Shown here one piece after another: positions 44,494 to 56,782 of a DNA stretch of 64,000 nt. The stretch covers positions 124,001 to 188,000 of the forward strand of contig NZ_CP061008.1 of NCBI RefSeq assembly GCF_014490035.1, written 5' to 3'. The translations under genes were made by a program, and so were the position numbers. The number at the start of each line of letters is the position of its first letter. Positions within the stretch are counted from its first letter, which is position 1. Source of the stretch: Achromobacter xylosoxidans (GTDB lineage Bacteria; Pseudomonadota; Gammaproteobacteria; Burkholderiales; Burkholderiaceae_B). Below the pieces are notes generated by a model that was not told the origin of the DNA, did no database searches, and was given only the letters and a program-made list of their open reading frames with translations.

Positions 44494-45020
44494 GTCGGGG
44501 TTCCGGAGGGCGCGACGGGCTTGGCGGCGGGCGCGGCGTCGTCGGCCTTGGGCGCGCTGGGCGCGGGTTGTTGGGTCGCGGCGGGCGCGGGCGCAGCCAC
44601 CGGCGGCAGATCCAGGTCCAGGTTCAGGCTGTGGTTCTGGCTGGGCGGCGGCGCGATGCTGCGTTCGGGTTCGGCAGGCGTTTCGCTGGCCACGGACGGT
44701 TCGGCCTTGATGTTGGCTTCGCGCGCGACCTCGTCGAGTTCAGCGCGGAACTGCTGGACGGGTTCCTGCAGCGAGGCCTGGGTTTCGTTCAGCGACTTCT
44801 GCACGCCCTGGGCGGCATCTTCCATTTCGCTCTTGAACTTGCGCAGTTCGTCGAGCTCGATTTCGCGCTGGATATCGGATTTCACGTCATTGACGTAACG
44901 CTGCGCGCGCCCGAGCAGGTGGCCGACGGTGCGGGCAACCTTGGGCAGGCGTTCGGGGCCGATGACGATCAGGGCGATGACGCCGATCACCATCAGTTCA
45001 GTGAAGCTGACATCAAACAT
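44490..45020 (-). CDS. tatB: Sec-independent translocase TatB
   Basis: A 176-residue protein. The single N-terminal membrane helix FDVSFTELMVIGVIALIVIG is followed by the conserved PERLP hinge and an amphipathic helix. A long Pro/Ala-rich tail ends the protein. It forms the receptor complex with TatC. The ATG at 45020 gives the family N-terminus. Confidence 0.95.
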   Translation of the reverse strand: MFDVSFTELMVIGVIALIVIGPERLPKVARTVGHLLGRAQRYVNDVKSDIQREIELDELRKFKSEMEDAAQGVQKSLNETQASLQEPVQQFRAELDEVAREANIKAEPSVASETPAEPERSIAPPPSQNHSLNLDLDLPPVAAPAPAATQQPAPSAPKADDAAPAAKPVAPSGTPT

Positions 45021-45091
45021 TCGACGGCCGCTCGGGAGTGGATGCAATAAGGGCCGGCCTGTTCAGGACGGCCCGGGAGCCGAGCAGGCGC

Positions 45092-45322
45092 TCAGGAGTT
45101 GGATTTTTCCTTGGCCTGCACGTCGATGGTGTCGCCGGAGACGCGTTGCTGCGCGATCGGCTCGGCCGGCTTGTCGCCGCCGTTGGCGTCCTTCATGCCT
45201 TCCTTGAAGCCCTTGACCGCGCCGCCCAGGTCCGAGCCGATGTTGCGCAGCTTCTTGGTGCCGAAAATCAGCGCCACGATGACCAGGACAACCAACCAAT
45301 GCCAGATGCTGAAACTACCCAT
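45092..45322 (-). CDS. tatA: Sec-independent translocase TatA
   Basis: A 76-residue pore-forming component. The membrane helix [20 protein letters not shown] is followed by the [14 protein letters not shown] hinge and an amphipathic helix with VKGFKEGM. First gene of tatABC, 14 bases after hinT, with which it probably shares a transcript. Confidence 0.96.
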   Translation of the reverse strand: MGSFSIWHWLVVLVIVALIFGTKKLRNIGSDLGGAVKGFKEGMKDANGGDKPAEPIAQQRVSGDTIDVQAKEKSNS

Positions 45323-45336
45323 GATGTTTCTCCGAA

Positions 45337-45705
45337 TTACGCGTTGGGGGCCACGCGCCCTTTCCAGGGTCGCGAGCCGCCGATGATGTGGAAATGCAGA
45401 TGCGGGACTTCCTGGCCGCCTTCGACGCCAGAATTGATCATGATGCGAAATCCGCCATCAGGGCCCGGATTGCAACCGTTTTCAGCGGCTAACCGCGGCG
45501 CTAACGACATCATTCTACCCAACCATTCTGCGTCCTCCCCCTTAATATCCTGCATGGATGTGACATGACGTCGAGGGATCAGCAATAAATGTACCGGCGC
45601 GGCCGGATTAATGTCGTGGAACGCAACAAAGTCCTCGTCCTCGTAGATTTTCTTGGACGGGATGTCGCCAGCGGCGATCTTGCAGAAAATACAGTTGTCG
45701 CTCAT
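45337..45705 (-). CDS. hinT: HIT-family purine phosphoramidase
   Basis: A 122-residue HINT protein that hydrolyses nucleoside 5'-phosphoramidates. The catalytic triad motif HLHFHI is near the C-terminus, and [12 protein letters not shown] at the N-terminus has the zinc-type CxxC. It lies between hisE and tatA, an order common in betaproteobacteria. The ATG at 45705 gives the standard start. Confidence 0.95.
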   Translation of the reverse strand: MSDNCIFCKIAAGDIPSKKIYEDEDFVAFHDINPAAPVHLLLIPRRHVTSMQDIKGEDAEWLGRMMSLAPRLAAENGCNPGPDGGFRIMINSGVEGGQEVPHLHFHIIGGSRPWKGRVAPNA

Positions 45706-45722
45706 TTTTCCGGGTTCCGTGT

Positions 45723-46073
45723 TCAGTCTTGCGGGCGGCTCGCCTTTTCCGCCAGGCCGGACAGGCCCTCGCGGCGAGCCAGTTCGGCCAGTACGTCTTC
45801 GGGCCGAAGCTTGAAATGTGTCAAGGCCACCAGGCAATGGAACCACAGGTCGGCGGTTTCGCTGACGATGCGGTCGGGCACGCCGTCCTTGGCGGCCATG
45901 ACCAGTTCGGTGGCTTCTTCGCCGATCTTCTTGAGGAAGGCGTCGGGGCCTTTGGCCAGCAGCTTGGCGGAATAGGAGGCTTGGGGATCGCCGCCGTTTT
46001 CGGGACGGCGGGTTTCCAGGGTATCGGCGATGCGCGCGAGGATTTCGGCGGCGCTTGCGGCTTGAGCGGTCAT
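45723..46073 (-). CDS. hisE: phosphoribosyl-ATP diphosphatase
   Basis: Second step of histidine synthesis, removing pyrophosphate from PR-ATP. The 116-residue protein has the all-alpha MazG-like fold with [17 protein letters not shown] and [13 protein letters not shown]. HisE is a separate protein here, not fused to HisI. Its ATG overlaps the hisI stop by 4 bases (ATGA). Confidence 0.96.
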   Translation of the reverse strand: MTAQAASAAEILARIADTLETRRPENGGDPQASYSAKLLAKGPDAFLKKIGEEATELVMAAKDGVPDRIVSETADLWFHCLVALTHFKLRPEDVLAELARREGLSGLAEKASRPQD

Positions 46074-46483
46074 TTGTAGATCAGTTCTGGGTCTTTCAGC
46101 ACGGGGTCCACCGTGATCCAGGAAGCCTGGTCGGTCTGGCCTTCCAGGCGGCGGTAGAAGCAGCTGGCGCGCCCGGTATGGCAGGCGATGCCGCCTTGCT
46201 GGTGGATCTTGAGCAGGATCACGTCGCCGTCGCAGTCCAGGCGCAGTTCGTGCACTTCCTGGGCATGGCCGGACTCTTCGCCCTTGCGCCACAGGCGCTG
46301 GCGGGAACGCGACCAGTAAACGGCGCGCCCGGTGGCGGCCGTTTCGGCGAGCGATTCGCGGTTCATCCAGGCCACCATCAGGATCTGGCCGTTTTCGGCG
46401 TCCTGCGCGATGGCGGGTATCAGGCCGTTTTCGTCGAAGACGACGTCGGCCATCCAGGCGGGTTCGTTGCTCATCTCATTCAT
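46070..46483 (-). CDS. hisI: phosphoribosyl-AMP cyclohydrolase
   Basis: Third step of histidine synthesis, opening the PR-AMP ring with zinc. The 137-residue protein has [13 protein letters not shown] and [14 protein letters not shown], which hold the metal-binding cysteines and Asp. GAGGA six bases upstream supports the ATG at 46483. It is separated from hisF by 272 bases containing a palindromic repeat, the only large gap in the his operon. Confidence 0.96.
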   Translation of the reverse strand: MNEMSNEPAWMADVVFDENGLIPAIAQDAENGQILMVAWMNRESLAETAATGRAVYWSRSRQRLWRKGEESGHAQEVHELRLDCDGDVILLKIHQQGGIACHTGRASCFYRRLEGQTDQASWITVDPVLKDPELIYK

Positions 46484-46685
46484 CCGTTGTCCTCGCGCGG
46501 CGCCTTGCAGGCCGCCACTGGCGCGTGGGGACTCATCATCTTACGGCAATACCTTGTTGCACGCCTGAGAGGGGCTTCCCAAACTGATCCAGACTATCCC
46601 CAATTCAGGCCAGGCGAGCTGGGTTTTTCAATGCGTGCCAAGCATCCGGCCTATCCAACTCGAGGCGCCACTCAAGCGAGGCCGC

Positions 46686-46753
46686 GCGGAGCCGGGCTCC
46701 GCCGGTCCGCTGCGGCGCCCCCTGGGGGGAAGCGCCGCAGGCGCTTCGGGGGG
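46686..46753. repeat. REP-like palindromic element between hisI and hisF
   Basis: Stacked palindromes follow one another here: GCGGAGCC/GGCTCCGC (46686-46702), CCCCC/GGGGG (46718-46729) and AAGCGCC/GGCGCTT (46730-46746), then a run of seven G. GC-rich stacks of this design resemble dispersed intergenic repeats of the Alcaligenaceae. The rest of 46484-46755 holds no gene. Confidence 0.65.
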
Positions 46754-46755
46754 GA

Positions 46756-47574
46756 CTACATCCGTACTGGGATGCCGAGGCCAGCCATGAAGCGCTTGCA
46801 CTCGCCCACGGTGTGCTGGCCGAAGTGGAAGATGCTGGCGGCCAGGACCGCGCTGGCGCGGCCGGTGGTGACGCCATCTGCCAGATGCTGCAGATTGCCC
46901 ACGCCGCCGGAGGCGATGACGGGCACGGGCACGGCGTCTGATACGGCGCGCGTGAGTTCCAGGTCGAATCCGGACTTGGTGCCGTCGCGGTCCATGCTGG
47001 TCAGCAGGATTTCACCCGCGCCGTAGGCAGCCATGCGGCGCGCCCAGGCCACGGCGTCCAGCCCGGTGGCCTTGCGGCCGCCATGGGTGAAGACTTCCCA
47101 GCGGGCGGGTTCGCCCTGGGCCGAGACGCGGCGCGCATCGATCGCCACCACCACGCATTGCGAGCCGTGGTAGTCCGAAGCGGCGCGGACCAGTTCCGGA
47201 TTGGCCACGGCGGCGCTGTTGATGCTGATCTTGTCGGCGCCGGCATTCAGCAGGCGCTGGATGTCGGACACCTGGCGCACGCCGCCGCCCACCGTCAGCG
47301 GAATGAAGACCTGCGAGGCCACCTGCTCGATGATGGGCAGGATCAGGTCGCGGCCGTCGCTGGTGGCGGTGATGTCGAGGAAGGTGAGTTCGTCGGCGCC
47401 CTGCTCGTTGTAGCGGCGGGCGATCTCGACGGGGTCGCCCGCGTCGAGCAGGTTGACGAAGTTCACGCCCTTGACGACGCGGCCCGCGGTGACGTCAAGG
47501 CAGGGAATGATGCGGCGGGTCAGCGCGCTTTGCACGGGCGCGCCGGCCGCGGGGGTGCTGCTGGAGGTGGTCAT
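46756..47574 (-). CDS. hisF: imidazole glycerol phosphate synthase cyclase subunit
   Basis: With HisH it makes IGP and AICAR from PRFAR and ammonia. The 272-residue TIM barrel has [36 protein letters not shown] and [12 protein letters not shown], the canonical phosphate-binding and catalytic Asp regions. Its ATG overlaps the hisA stop by 4 bases. A Ser/Pro/Ala extension of about 17 residues precedes the usual start. Confidence 0.97.
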   Translation of the reverse strand: MTTSSSTPAAGAPVQSALTRRIIPCLDVTAGRVVKGVNFVNLLDAGDPVEIARRYNEQGADELTFLDITATSDGRDLILPIIEQVASQVFIPLTVGGGVRQVSDIQRLLNAGADKISINSAAVANPELVRAASDYHGSQCVVVAIDARRVSAQGEPARWEVFTHGGRKATGLDAVAWARRMAAYGAGEILLTSMDRDGTKSGFDLELTRAVSDAVPVPVIASGGVGNLQHLADGVTTGRASAVLAASIFHFGQHTVGECKRFMAGLGIPVRM

Positions 47575-48311
47575 TTTGCCAGTTCGTCGGCGCGTGCCTG
47601 CGCCGCTTGGAAGTCGAGCGTGCCTTCGTAGATGCTGCGGCCCAGGATGGCGCCTTCGACGCCGTCTTCCTCGACGGCGCAGAGGGCTTCGATGTCCTGG
47701 ATGCCGGCGATGCCGCCCGATGCGTAGACCGGGATGCGCACGTGCTGGGCCAGGCGGACCGTGGCTTCGACGTTGACGCCGGACAGCATGCCGTCGCGGC
47801 CGATGTCGGTGTAGATGATGGCTTCGCAGCCGTAGTCCTCGAACTTCTTGGCCAGGTCGAGCACGTCGTGGCGGGTCAGCTTGCTCCAGCCGTCGGTGGC
47901 GATCTTGCCGTCGCGGGCATCCAGGCCGACGATGATCTGGCCCGGGAAGGCGCCGCAGGCGTCCTGCAGGAAGCCGGGGTTCTTGACCGCGGCCGTGCCG
48001 ATGATCACGTAGGAAATGCCGGCGTCGAGGTAGCGTTCGATGGTGTCGAGGTCGCGGATGCCGCCGCCGATCTGCACGGGGATGTCGTCGCCGACAGCGT
48101 CCAGGATCGCCTTGATGGGGGCTTCGTTCTTGGGTTTGCCGGCGACGGCGCCGTTCAGGTCGACCAGATGCAGGCGGCGCGCGCCTTGGTCGAGCCAACG
48201 TGTGGCCATGGCGGCGGGGTCTTCAGAGAACACCGTTGCATCGTCCAGGTCTCCCTGGCGCAGGCGCACGCAGCGCCCGTCTTTGAGATCGATGGCGGGG
48301 ATCAGCAGCAT
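47571..48311 (-). CDS. hisA: ProFAR isomerase
   Basis: Isomerises ProFAR to PRFAR. The 246-residue TIM barrel related to HisF has [34 protein letters not shown], the Asp region [14 protein letters not shown] and YASGGIAG. Length is as expected. Confidence 0.97.
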   Translation of the reverse strand: MLLIPAIDLKDGRCVRLRQGDLDDATVFSEDPAAMATRWLDQGARRLHLVDLNGAVAGKPKNEAPIKAILDAVGDDIPVQIGGGIRDLDTIERYLDAGISYVIIGTAAVKNPGFLQDACGAFPGQIIVGLDARDGKIATDGWSKLTRHDVLDLAKKFEDYGCEAIIYTDIGRDGMLSGVNVEATVRLAQHVRIPVYASGGIAGIQDIEALCAVEEDGVEGAILGRSIYEGTLDFQAAQARADELAK

Positions 48312-48367
48312 GGTGGGCAGCGAAAAAATATATGGGTTGAAAGGGCTGGCGGGCGTGGGCTCGGAGC

Positions 48368-49063
48368 CTACGGCTGCCAGTCTACAAAATTGCGATACAG
48401 GCGCAAACCGTGCTCGGCGCTCTTTTCGGGGTGAAACTGCACCGCGAAAATGTTAGCTGCCGCCACCGCGCAGGTAAAGGCAAGGCCATACTCGGTTTCA
48501 CCAACAGTCAGGTCCGGATCTTCCGGGTCGGCGTAGTAACTATGGACGAAATAGAAGTGCGTTTCGTCCGGAATGCCGGCCCAGATAGGATGAGAGCGCG
48601 TCTGGCGCACTTTGTTCCATCCCATGTGTGGGACCTTGAGGCGCTCGGGGCGGGTGTCGGCCAGTCCGGCGGCGCCGGTGTCGGTCAGGCAGGCCGCGTC
48701 ATCGCTGACGGGGTCGGCAAAGCTGGGGCCCGAGAAGCGGCGCACCACGCCGGGGAACAGCCCCAGGCAGGAGGTGCCGCCTTCCTCGCTGGAATCGAAC
48801 AGCATCTGTTCGCCCACGCAGACGCCCAGCAGGGGCTTCTCGCGCGCGGCGCGCACGACGGCCTCGCGCAGGCCGGATTCGTTCAGGGTGCGCATGCAGT
48901 CCGCCATGGCGCCCTGGCCGGGAAACACGACGCGGTCGGCCGCGGCGATTTCCTGGGGTTGGCTGCAGATGCGGATGTCGGCATCGGGGGCGGCGTATTT
49001 CAGGGCGCGGGCGACGGAATGGAAATTGCCCATTCCGTAGTCGACGATGGCGATAGTGGTCAC
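48368..49063 (-). CDS. hisH: imidazole glycerol phosphate synthase glutaminase subunit
   Basis: Class I glutaminase supplying ammonia to HisF. The 231-residue protein has [11 protein letters not shown], the nucleophile C82 in [17 protein letters not shown] and the catalytic HPEKS. The start is GTG at 49063. An insertion around residues 110-135 makes it about 30 residues longer than the E. coli protein. Confidence 0.96.
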   Translation of the reverse strand: MTTIAIVDYGMGNFHSVARALKYAAPDADIRICSQPQEIAAADRVVFPGQGAMADCMRTLNESGLREAVVRAAREKPLLGVCVGEQMLFDSSEEGGTSCLGLFPGVVRRFSGPSFADPVSDDAACLTDTGAAGLADTRPERLKVPHMGWNKVRQTRSHPIWAGIPDETHFYFVHSYYADPEDPDLTVGETEYGLAFTCAVAAANIFAVQFHPEKSAEHGLRLYRNFVDWQP

Positions 49064-49098
49064 TTCTTTCTGCCTGCTGCGGGTGGATGGCGGAGGTG

Positions 49099-49686
49099 TT
49101 ACAGCACGCCCTTGGTGGAGGGCACGACGTCGCCCATGCGGGGATCGACTTCCATGGCCATGCGCAGGGCGCGGCCACAGGCCTTGAAGACCGTTTCCGC
49201 CTGGTGGTGGGCATTGACGCCACGCAGGTTGTCGATGTGCAGCGTGATCAGGGCGTGGTTGACCAGGCCCTGGAAGAATTCGCGCGTCAGGTCCACGTCG
49301 AAGTCGCCGATGCGGGCGCGCGTGAAGGGGATGTGGTATTCCAGGCCCGGGCGGCCGGAGAAGTCCACCACCACGCGCGACAGCGCTTCGTCCAGCGGCA
49401 CGTAGGCGTGGCCGTAGCGGCGCAGGCCGGCCTTGGTGCCGACCGCCTTGGCAATGGCCATGCCCAGCGTGATGCCCACGTCTTCAACCGTATGGTGCGC
49501 GTCGATGTGCAGGTCGCCTTCCGCCTTGATGTCGAGGTCGATCAGGCCGTGGCGCGCGATCTGGTCCAGCATGTGGTCCAGGAACGGCACGCCGGTGTCG
49601 ATCGTCTGCTTGCCGGTGCCGTCGATATTGACGGCCACGCGGATGCGGGTTTCGTTGGTGTTGCGGGTGATCTCAGCGGTACGCAT
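49099..49686 (-). CDS. hisB: imidazoleglycerol-phosphate dehydratase
   Basis: Sixth step of histidine synthesis. The 195-residue monofunctional enzyme (no phosphatase domain) has the manganese motifs [27 protein letters not shown] and [12 protein letters not shown]. The ATG at 49686 is adjacent to the hisC stop. Confidence 0.97.
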   Translation of the reverse strand: MRTAEITRNTNETRIRVAVNIDGTGKQTIDTGVPFLDHMLDQIARHGLIDLDIKAEGDLHIDAHHTVEDVGITLGMAIAKAVGTKAGLRRYGHAYVPLDEALSRVVVDFSGRPGLEYHIPFTRARIGDFDVDLTREFFQGLVNHALITLHIDNLRGVNAHHQAETVFKACGRALRMAMEVDPRMGDVVPSTKGVL

Positions 49687-49687
49687 G

Positions 49688-50776
49688 TTAAGCACTCAAA
49701 ATCTCTTGCAGGGCGGATAGCAAGGCGGCGTTTTCGGCCGGGGCGCCCACCGAGATGCGCAGGCAGTCGGCCAGCAGCGGATGGGCGTTGGAGAAGTTGC
49801 GAATCAATATTTTGCGCGTTTTCAGGGCAAGATGCACGGCGTTGCCGTCCAGCTTGCCGGAAAAGCGGGCAAGAACGAAGTTGCCGGCGGAAGGGAATAC
49901 CCGCACCCCGGGCAACTGGGCCAGGGCGGCGGCCAGCGGTTCGCGGTCCGCGCGCAGGCGGGCGGCCTGTTCGTCCAGCACCGGCTTGTGGCGCAGCACG
50001 GCCGACAGCGTGGCCTGGGTCAGCACGTCCAGGTTGTAGGGCGGGCGGACCTTGTTCAGTTCCGCGATCCAGGCCGGATGGCCGGCCAGGTAGCCGAAGC
50101 GCAGGCCGGCCAGGCCGATCTTGGACACCGTGCGCATGACGACCACATTGGGCGCGTCCAGCACCTGCGGCATCCAGGTACGGTCGGCGAAGGGCTGGTA
50201 GGCCTCGTCCAGCACCACCAGGCCGGGCGCGGCGGCGATGATGGCCGCTACGTCCTCATCGGACCAGAGGCCGCCGGTGGGGTTGTTGGGCACGGCCAGG
50301 AACACCACCTTGGGCTGGTGTTCCTGAATGGCGGCCAGCATGGCCGGCAAGTCCAGGGTCAGGTCGGCGGTCAGCGGCACGCCGACGAAGCGGGCGTGGT
50401 CGAAGCGCGCGGCCATGTCGAAATAGACAAACGACGGCCAGGGCGACAGCACCGCGTCGCCCGGGTTGCAGCAGGCCTGCACCACAATGTGGATGAGTTC
50501 GTCCGAGCCGTTGCCGAACAGCACGTCCGCCGCATCCGGCACGCCGAAGGCCGTTTTCACGGCCGCTTGCAGCGCCGTCAGGTCGGCCGCCGGGTAACGG
50601 TTGAGCGGCGTGTCGCGCACGGCGCGGGCGATGTCGTCGCGCACCGCCTCGGGCAGTTCGTAGGGACATTCCATGGCGTCGAGCTTGATGCAGCCCTCGG
50701 CGTGGGCCACGGGATAGGCGGCCAGTTCGCGGATGTCCGCCCGGACGGTGCCGGCGATGCGGCCCGGCACGCTCAT
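49688..50776 (-). CDS. hisC: histidinol-phosphate aminotransferase
   Basis: PLP aminotransferase of 362 residues. Motifs include the substrate-loop start [36 protein letters not shown] (PLP Asp/Tyr region) and the Schiff-base lysine in [15 protein letters not shown]. Its ATG overlaps the hisD stop by 4 bases. Confidence 0.97.
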   Translation of the reverse strand: MSVPGRIAGTVRADIRELAAYPVAHAEGCIKLDAMECPYELPEAVRDDIARAVRDTPLNRYPAADLTALQAAVKTAFGVPDAADVLFGNGSDELIHIVVQACCNPGDAVLSPWPSFVYFDMAARFDHARFVGVPLTADLTLDLPAMLAAIQEHQPKVVFLAVPNNPTGGLWSDEDVAAIIAAAPGLVVLDEAYQPFADRTWMPQVLDAPNVVVMRTVSKIGLAGLRFGYLAGHPAWIAELNKVRPPYNLDVLTQATLSAVLRHKPVLDEQAARLRADREPLAAALAQLPGVRVFPSAGNFVLARFSGKLDGNAVHLALKTRKILIRNFSNAHPLLADCLRISVGAPAENAALLSALQEILSA

Positions 50777-52077
50777 GGCTGGTCGATCCGGTATTGGGCG
50801 CTGGCGGCATGCGCCTGCAGGCCCTCGCCCAGCGCCAGTTCGGCGGCGATGCGGCCCAGTTTCTGGGCGCCCTGGTGCGAAACCTGGATCAGGCTGGAGC
50901 GCTTCTGGAAGTCATAGACGCCCAGCGGCGAGGAAAAGCGCGCCGTGCGCGAGGTCGGCAGCACGTGGTTGGGGCCGGCGCAGTAGTCGCCCAGCGATTC
51001 GGAGCTGAAGCGGCCCATGAAGATGGCGCCGGCATGGCGGATCTGCGCGGTCCATTTTTCGGGCTGCTCGGTGGAGATCTCTAGATGCTCGGGCGCGATG
51101 TCGTTGGCGATCCGGCAGGCTTCTTCGAGATCCTGGACCAGGATCAGCGCGCCGCGGTTGGCCAGGCTGACGCGCAGGATGTCGGCGCGCGGCATGGTGG
51201 GCAGCAGGCGCTCGATCGAGGCCTGCACTTCTTCGATGAAGGCGGCGTCGGGGCACAGCAGGATGGACTGCGCGAGCTCGTCGTGCTCGGCCTGCGAGAA
51301 CAGGTCCATGGCGATCCAGTCGGCGGGCGTCTTGCCGTCGCAGATGACCAGGATTTCGCTGGGGCCGGCGATCATGTCGATGCCGACCACGCCGAACACG
51401 CGGCGCTTGGCGGCGGCGACGTAGGCGTTGCCCGGGCCGACGATCTTGTCCACGGCCGGCACGGTGGCGGTGCCATAGGCCAGCGCGCCCACGGCCTGCG
51501 CGCCGCCGATGGCGAAGACGCGGTCCACGCCGGCGATGGCCGCGGCGGCCAGCACGATGGGATTGCGCACGCCGTCCGGCGTGGGCGTGACCATGACCAG
51601 TTCCTGCACGCCCGCGACCTTGGCCGGGATGGCGTTCATCAGCACCGAGGACGGATAGGCGGCCTTGCCGCCGGGCACATACAGGCCCACGCGGTCCAGG
51701 GGGGTCACCTGCTGGCCCAGCATGGTGCCGTCGGCGTCGGTATAGGTCCAGGTCTCGGCGCGCTGGCGTTCGTGGTAGCTGCGCACGCGGTCGGCGGCGG
51801 CTTCCAGCGCGTTGCGCTGGGCCGCGGGCAGCGCGGCCAGGGCCGCATGCCAGTCCGCCTTGGGGATCTCCAGCGTCTGGGCCGATGCGCCGGGCATGCG
51901 GTCAAAGCGCTGCGTGTATTCCACCAGCGCGGCGTCGCCGCGGACGCGCACGTCGGCCAGGATGCCGGCCGCGGCGCGGTCGATGGATTCGTCCTCGGTG
52001 GCTTCGAAGGCCAGCAGCGTGGACAGGGCGGATTTGAATCCGGGATCGCGGGAGTCGAGACGATTGATCAGGGCCAT
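50773..52077 (-). CDS. hisD: histidinol dehydrogenase
   Basis: NAD- and zinc-dependent last two steps of histidine synthesis. The 434-residue protein has [40 protein letters not shown] and [20 protein letters not shown] (zinc and substrate regions). The ATG at 52077 gives MALINRLDS; an ATG five codons earlier is possible. Confidence 0.97.
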   Translation of the reverse strand: MALINRLDSRDPGFKSALSTLLAFEATEDESIDRAAAGILADVRVRGDAALVEYTQRFDRMPGASAQTLEIPKADWHAALAALPAAQRNALEAAADRVRSYHERQRAETWTYTDADGTMLGQQVTPLDRVGLYVPGGKAAYPSSVLMNAIPAKVAGVQELVMVTPTPDGVRNPIVLAAAAIAGVDRVFAIGGAQAVGALAYGTATVPAVDKIVGPGNAYVAAAKRRVFGVVGIDMIAGPSEILVICDGKTPADWIAMDLFSQAEHDELAQSILLCPDAAFIEEVQASIERLLPTMPRADILRVSLANRGALILVQDLEEACRIANDIAPEHLEISTEQPEKWTAQIRHAGAIFMGRFSSESLGDYCAGPNHVLPTSRTARFSSPLGVYDFQKRSSLIQVSHQGAQKLGRIAAELALGEGLQAHAASAQYRIDQP

Positions 52078-52130
52078 GGCGTCATGGAGCAAGCAGGTAA
52101 CGGCCGCCGCGGCGTCGCGGCGGGCGAGGG

Positions 52131-54321
<2,191 letters not shown>

Positions 54322-54326
54322 GGACG

Positions 54327-55139
54327 TCAGTTCCTGAGTTTGTAGCCGCTGGCCAGTAGCCGCAGCGCATAGAGCGATAGCGCGAGGAACACCCCCGTCA
54401 CCACCGCCAGGCTGCGCCAGGGGGAGACGTCCGACACCGAGAAGAATCCGTAGCGGAAGCCGTCGATGGTGTAGAAGATGGGGTTCCAGTGGGACACGCC
54501 CTGCCAGAAGGCGGGGAGCGTGTGGATGGAATAGAACACGCCGGACAGGAATGTGGCCGGCATGATGAGGAAGTTCTGGAAGGCCGCGAGCTGGTCGAAT
54601 TTCTCGGACCAGAGGCCCGCGATCAGGCCCAGCACGCCCATGATGCCGCAGGCCAGCACGGCGAAGACGGCCAGCCACAGAGGGTGGGCGGGGACCAGCG
54701 AGACAAAGAACAGCGCCACCACCCACACGCACAGCCCGACCGCGAGGCCGCGCACGATGGCCGCCAGCACGTAGGCGGCGAAGATGTCGCGGTGCGACAG
54801 CGGCGGCAGCAGCATGAAGACCAGGTTGCCGGTGATGCGGCTCTGGATCAGCGATGACGAGGGATTGGCGAAGGCGTTCTGCAGCATGCTCATCATCATG
54901 AGCCCGGGGATCAGGAACGCCGTGTAGGGCACGCTGCCGTACACCATGACGCGCCCTTCCAGCACGTGGGCGAACACCAGCAGGTATAGCAGCGCGGTGA
55001 TGACGGGCGCGGCGATGGTCTGGAAGCTGACCTTCCAGAAGCGCAGCAATTCCTTGCGCAGCAAGGTCGGGAAGCCGGAGCCCGCATCCAGGCGGGGCTG
55101 CACCAGCGGCTGGCTGGCGGTCGCGGCGGGCTGGGTCAT
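54327..55139 (-). CDS. ABC-2 type transporter permease
   Basis: A 270-residue inner-membrane protein with six helices of the ABC-2 type. Sequence features include FPTLLRKELLRFWKVSFQTI and FLIPGLMMMSMLQNAF, close to YadH-like proteins. It functions with the ATPase encoded just upstream, overlapping by 4 bases (ATGA). Substrate unknown; the gene pair is fixed between mla and bolA in many betaproteobacteria. Confidence 0.93.
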   Translation of the reverse strand: MTQPAATASQPLVQPRLDAGSGFPTLLRKELLRFWKVSFQTIAAPVITALLYLLVFAHVLEGRVMVYGSVPYTAFLIPGLMMMSMLQNAFANPSSSLIQSRITGNLVFMLLPPLSHRDIFAAYVLAAIVRGLAVGLCVWVVALFFVSLVPAHPLWLAVFAVLACGIMGVLGLIAGLWSEKFDQLAAFQNFLIMPATFLSGVFYSIHTLPAFWQGVSHWNPIFYTIDGFRYGFFSVSDVSPWRSLAVVTGVFLALSLYALRLLASGYKLRN

Positions 55140-55948
55140 GACGAGATCTCTTCGGGTTGCAGGGCGGTCGCGGGTTGCTCGTCGCCTTCGTGCATGATGC
55201 GCACGAAAGCGTCTTCCAGGTCGACCCCGCCGACGCGGGCCATCAGGGCCTGGGTGGTGTCCAGCGCCACGATGCGGCCGCGCTTGAGCATGGCGATGCG
55301 GCCGCACAGGGCTTCCGCTTCTTCCAGGTAGTGGGTGGTCAGCATGATGGTGTGGCCGGCCCTGTTCAGGCGCGAAATGAATTCCCACAGCGTGCGCCGC
55401 AGGTCCACGTCCACGCCGGCGGTGGGTTCGTCCAGCACGATCACGGGCGGACGGTGCACCAGCGCCTGGGCCACCAGCACGCGGCGCTTCATGCCGCCGG
55501 ACAGCGCCCGCATATTGGAGTTGGCCTTGTCGGCCAGCCCCAGGTTGAACAGGATTTCGTCGATCCAGTCGTCGTTCTTGCGCAGGCCGAAATAGCCGGA
55601 TTGGATGCGCAGGGTCTCGCGCACCGTGAAGAACGGGTCGTAAACCAGTTCTTGCGGCACCACGCCCAACGCCCGCCGCGCCGACTTGTAGTCGGCCACG
55701 ACGTCGTATCCACAGACCGTGGCGCGGCCCGAACTGGCGTGCGCCAGACCGGCGAGGATCGAGATCAGCGTGGTCTTGCCGGCGCCATTGGGCCCGAGCA
55801 GGCCGAAGAACTCGCCGTGCTCGATGTTCAGGCTGACATTGTCCAGCGCCTGGAAGCCGGCGGCGGGCGCGCGCCCGAGCAGCTTCTGCCAGCCGCGCTG
55901 GCGCGGGGTATAGACCTTGGAGACGTTTTCTAGACTGACGGCGGACAT
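55136..55948 (-). CDS. ABC-2 type transporter ATPase
   Basis: A 270-residue ATPase of YadG type. Walker A is LLGPNGAGKTTLIS, the signature is ALSGGMKRRVLVAQAL and Walker B is VIVLDEPTAGVDVDLR. The ATG at 55948 gives the family start MSAVSLENVSKVYTP. A TATAAT element lies 37-42 bases upstream, and a terminator separates it from mlaC. Confidence 0.94.
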   Translation of the reverse strand: MSAVSLENVSKVYTPRQRGWQKLLGRAPAAGFQALDNVSLNIEHGEFFGLLGPNGAGKTTLISILAGLAHASSGRATVCGYDVVADYKSARRALGVVPQELVYDPFFTVRETLRIQSGYFGLRKNDDWIDEILFNLGLADKANSNMRALSGGMKRRVLVAQALVHRPPVIVLDEPTAGVDVDLRRTLWEFISRLNRAGHTIMLTTHYLEEAEALCGRIAMLKRGRIVALDTTQALMARVGGVDLEDAFVRIMHEGDEQPATALQPEEISS

Positions 55949-55984
55949 GACGGCGGGAAATGGCCCGGAAAGAGCGAATTGATC

Positions 55985-55990
55985 ATTATA
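55985..55990 (-). promoter_or_regulatory. -10 element of the ABC-bolA-murA-his transcript
   Basis: A perfect TATAAT reads on the minus strand, 37 bases before the ATPase start and after the mla terminator. No good -35 hexamer stands at the right distance, so activation by another factor is possible. Confidence 0.45.
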
Positions 55991-56056
55991 TAAGCGCGCC
56001 GCCGCTGCCCCGGCCGGTAGCCCTGGCATTCCCCTGGGTATCCGGTCGGTCTGTCC

Positions 56057-56099
56057 CTAAAATAATCGGCCCGGCGGGCCACTAGGGCGCGCCGGGCCG
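56057..56099 (-). terminator. terminator of the mla operon
   Basis: CGGCCCGGCG (56067-56076) and CGCCGGGCCG (56090-56099) form a perfect 10-bp stem with loop 13, followed on the minus strand by ATTATTTTAG, 18 bases after the mlaC stop. Confidence 0.85.
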
Positions 56100-56117
56100 C
56101 GACAGCCGCAAGGCCGG

Positions 56118-56744
56118 TCATTGGTTGCGTTGGTTCAACGCCTTGATGAGGCCGTCGATGCCGTCGCGGTTGATCTGCTGGGCGAACTGGTTGCGGTAGT
56201 TTTCGATGAGCCAGATGCCTTCGACGTTCATGTCGTAGATCTTCCAGCCCTGGGCCGTCTTTTCCAGGCGGTAGTCGACGCCCACCGGCTGGTCGTTGCC
56301 CTGGGAGATCAGGGTGCGTACGACCACGTCGTCGGCTTTGGGATCGCCGCGGAACGGCAGCGCGCGCACCGTGGTGCTGGACGTGACGCGGGTCAGCGCG
56401 CCGCTGTAGGTGCGTACCAGCGTGCCGCGGAAGGCGTCGGCCAGTTCCTTTTTCTGCACGTCGTTGGCCTGGCGCCAGTAGCGGCCAGCGGCCAGGCGCG
56501 TGGTCTTCTGGAAGTTGACGTAGGGCAGGATGTGCTCGTTGACGACCTGGTTGATGCGGGCGGGGTTGCCGGCCTTGACGGAGCCGTCGGCCTTCAGCAC
56601 GTCCAGGGCCTCATTGGCCGTGGCGAGCACGAACTGGTCGGGAGAACCGTTGGGGTCGGGTTTGGCCTGCGCGCCGGCGGTCAGGCCCAGGGCCAGCAGG
56701 CCCGTGAAAACCAGACGCTGCAGGGAAACAAAAGAAACTCGCAT
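56118..56744 (-). CDS. mlaC: phospholipid-binding protein MlaC
   Basis: Periplasmic shuttle that carries phospholipids between the MlaA and MlaFEDB complexes. The 208-residue protein has a signal peptide (LQRLVFTGLLALGLTAGAQA) and the Tol-tol_Ttg2 domain with INQVVNEHILPYVNFQKTTR and YDMNVEGIWLIENYRNQF. AAGGAG supports the ATG at 56744. Last gene of the mla operon here; mlaB, which usually follows, is absent. Confidence 0.95.
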   Translation of the reverse strand: MRVSFVSLQRLVFTGLLALGLTAGAQAKPDPNGSPDQFVLATANEALDVLKADGSVKAGNPARINQVVNEHILPYVNFQKTTRLAAGRYWRQANDVQKKELADAFRGTLVRTYSGALTRVTSSTTVRALPFRGDPKADDVVVRTLISQGNDQPVGVDYRLEKTAQGWKIYDMNVEGIWLIENYRNQFAQQINRDGIDGLIKALNQRNQ

Positions 56745-56782
56745 CAAAACTCCTTACTTGTACTGGGGCGCAACCCCGCGGC

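Noticed and set aside
55930..56121. 63-codon frame between mlaC and the ABC ATPase considered as mlaB
   Set aside because: It is Arg-rich, passes through the terminator, and has no STAS motif.
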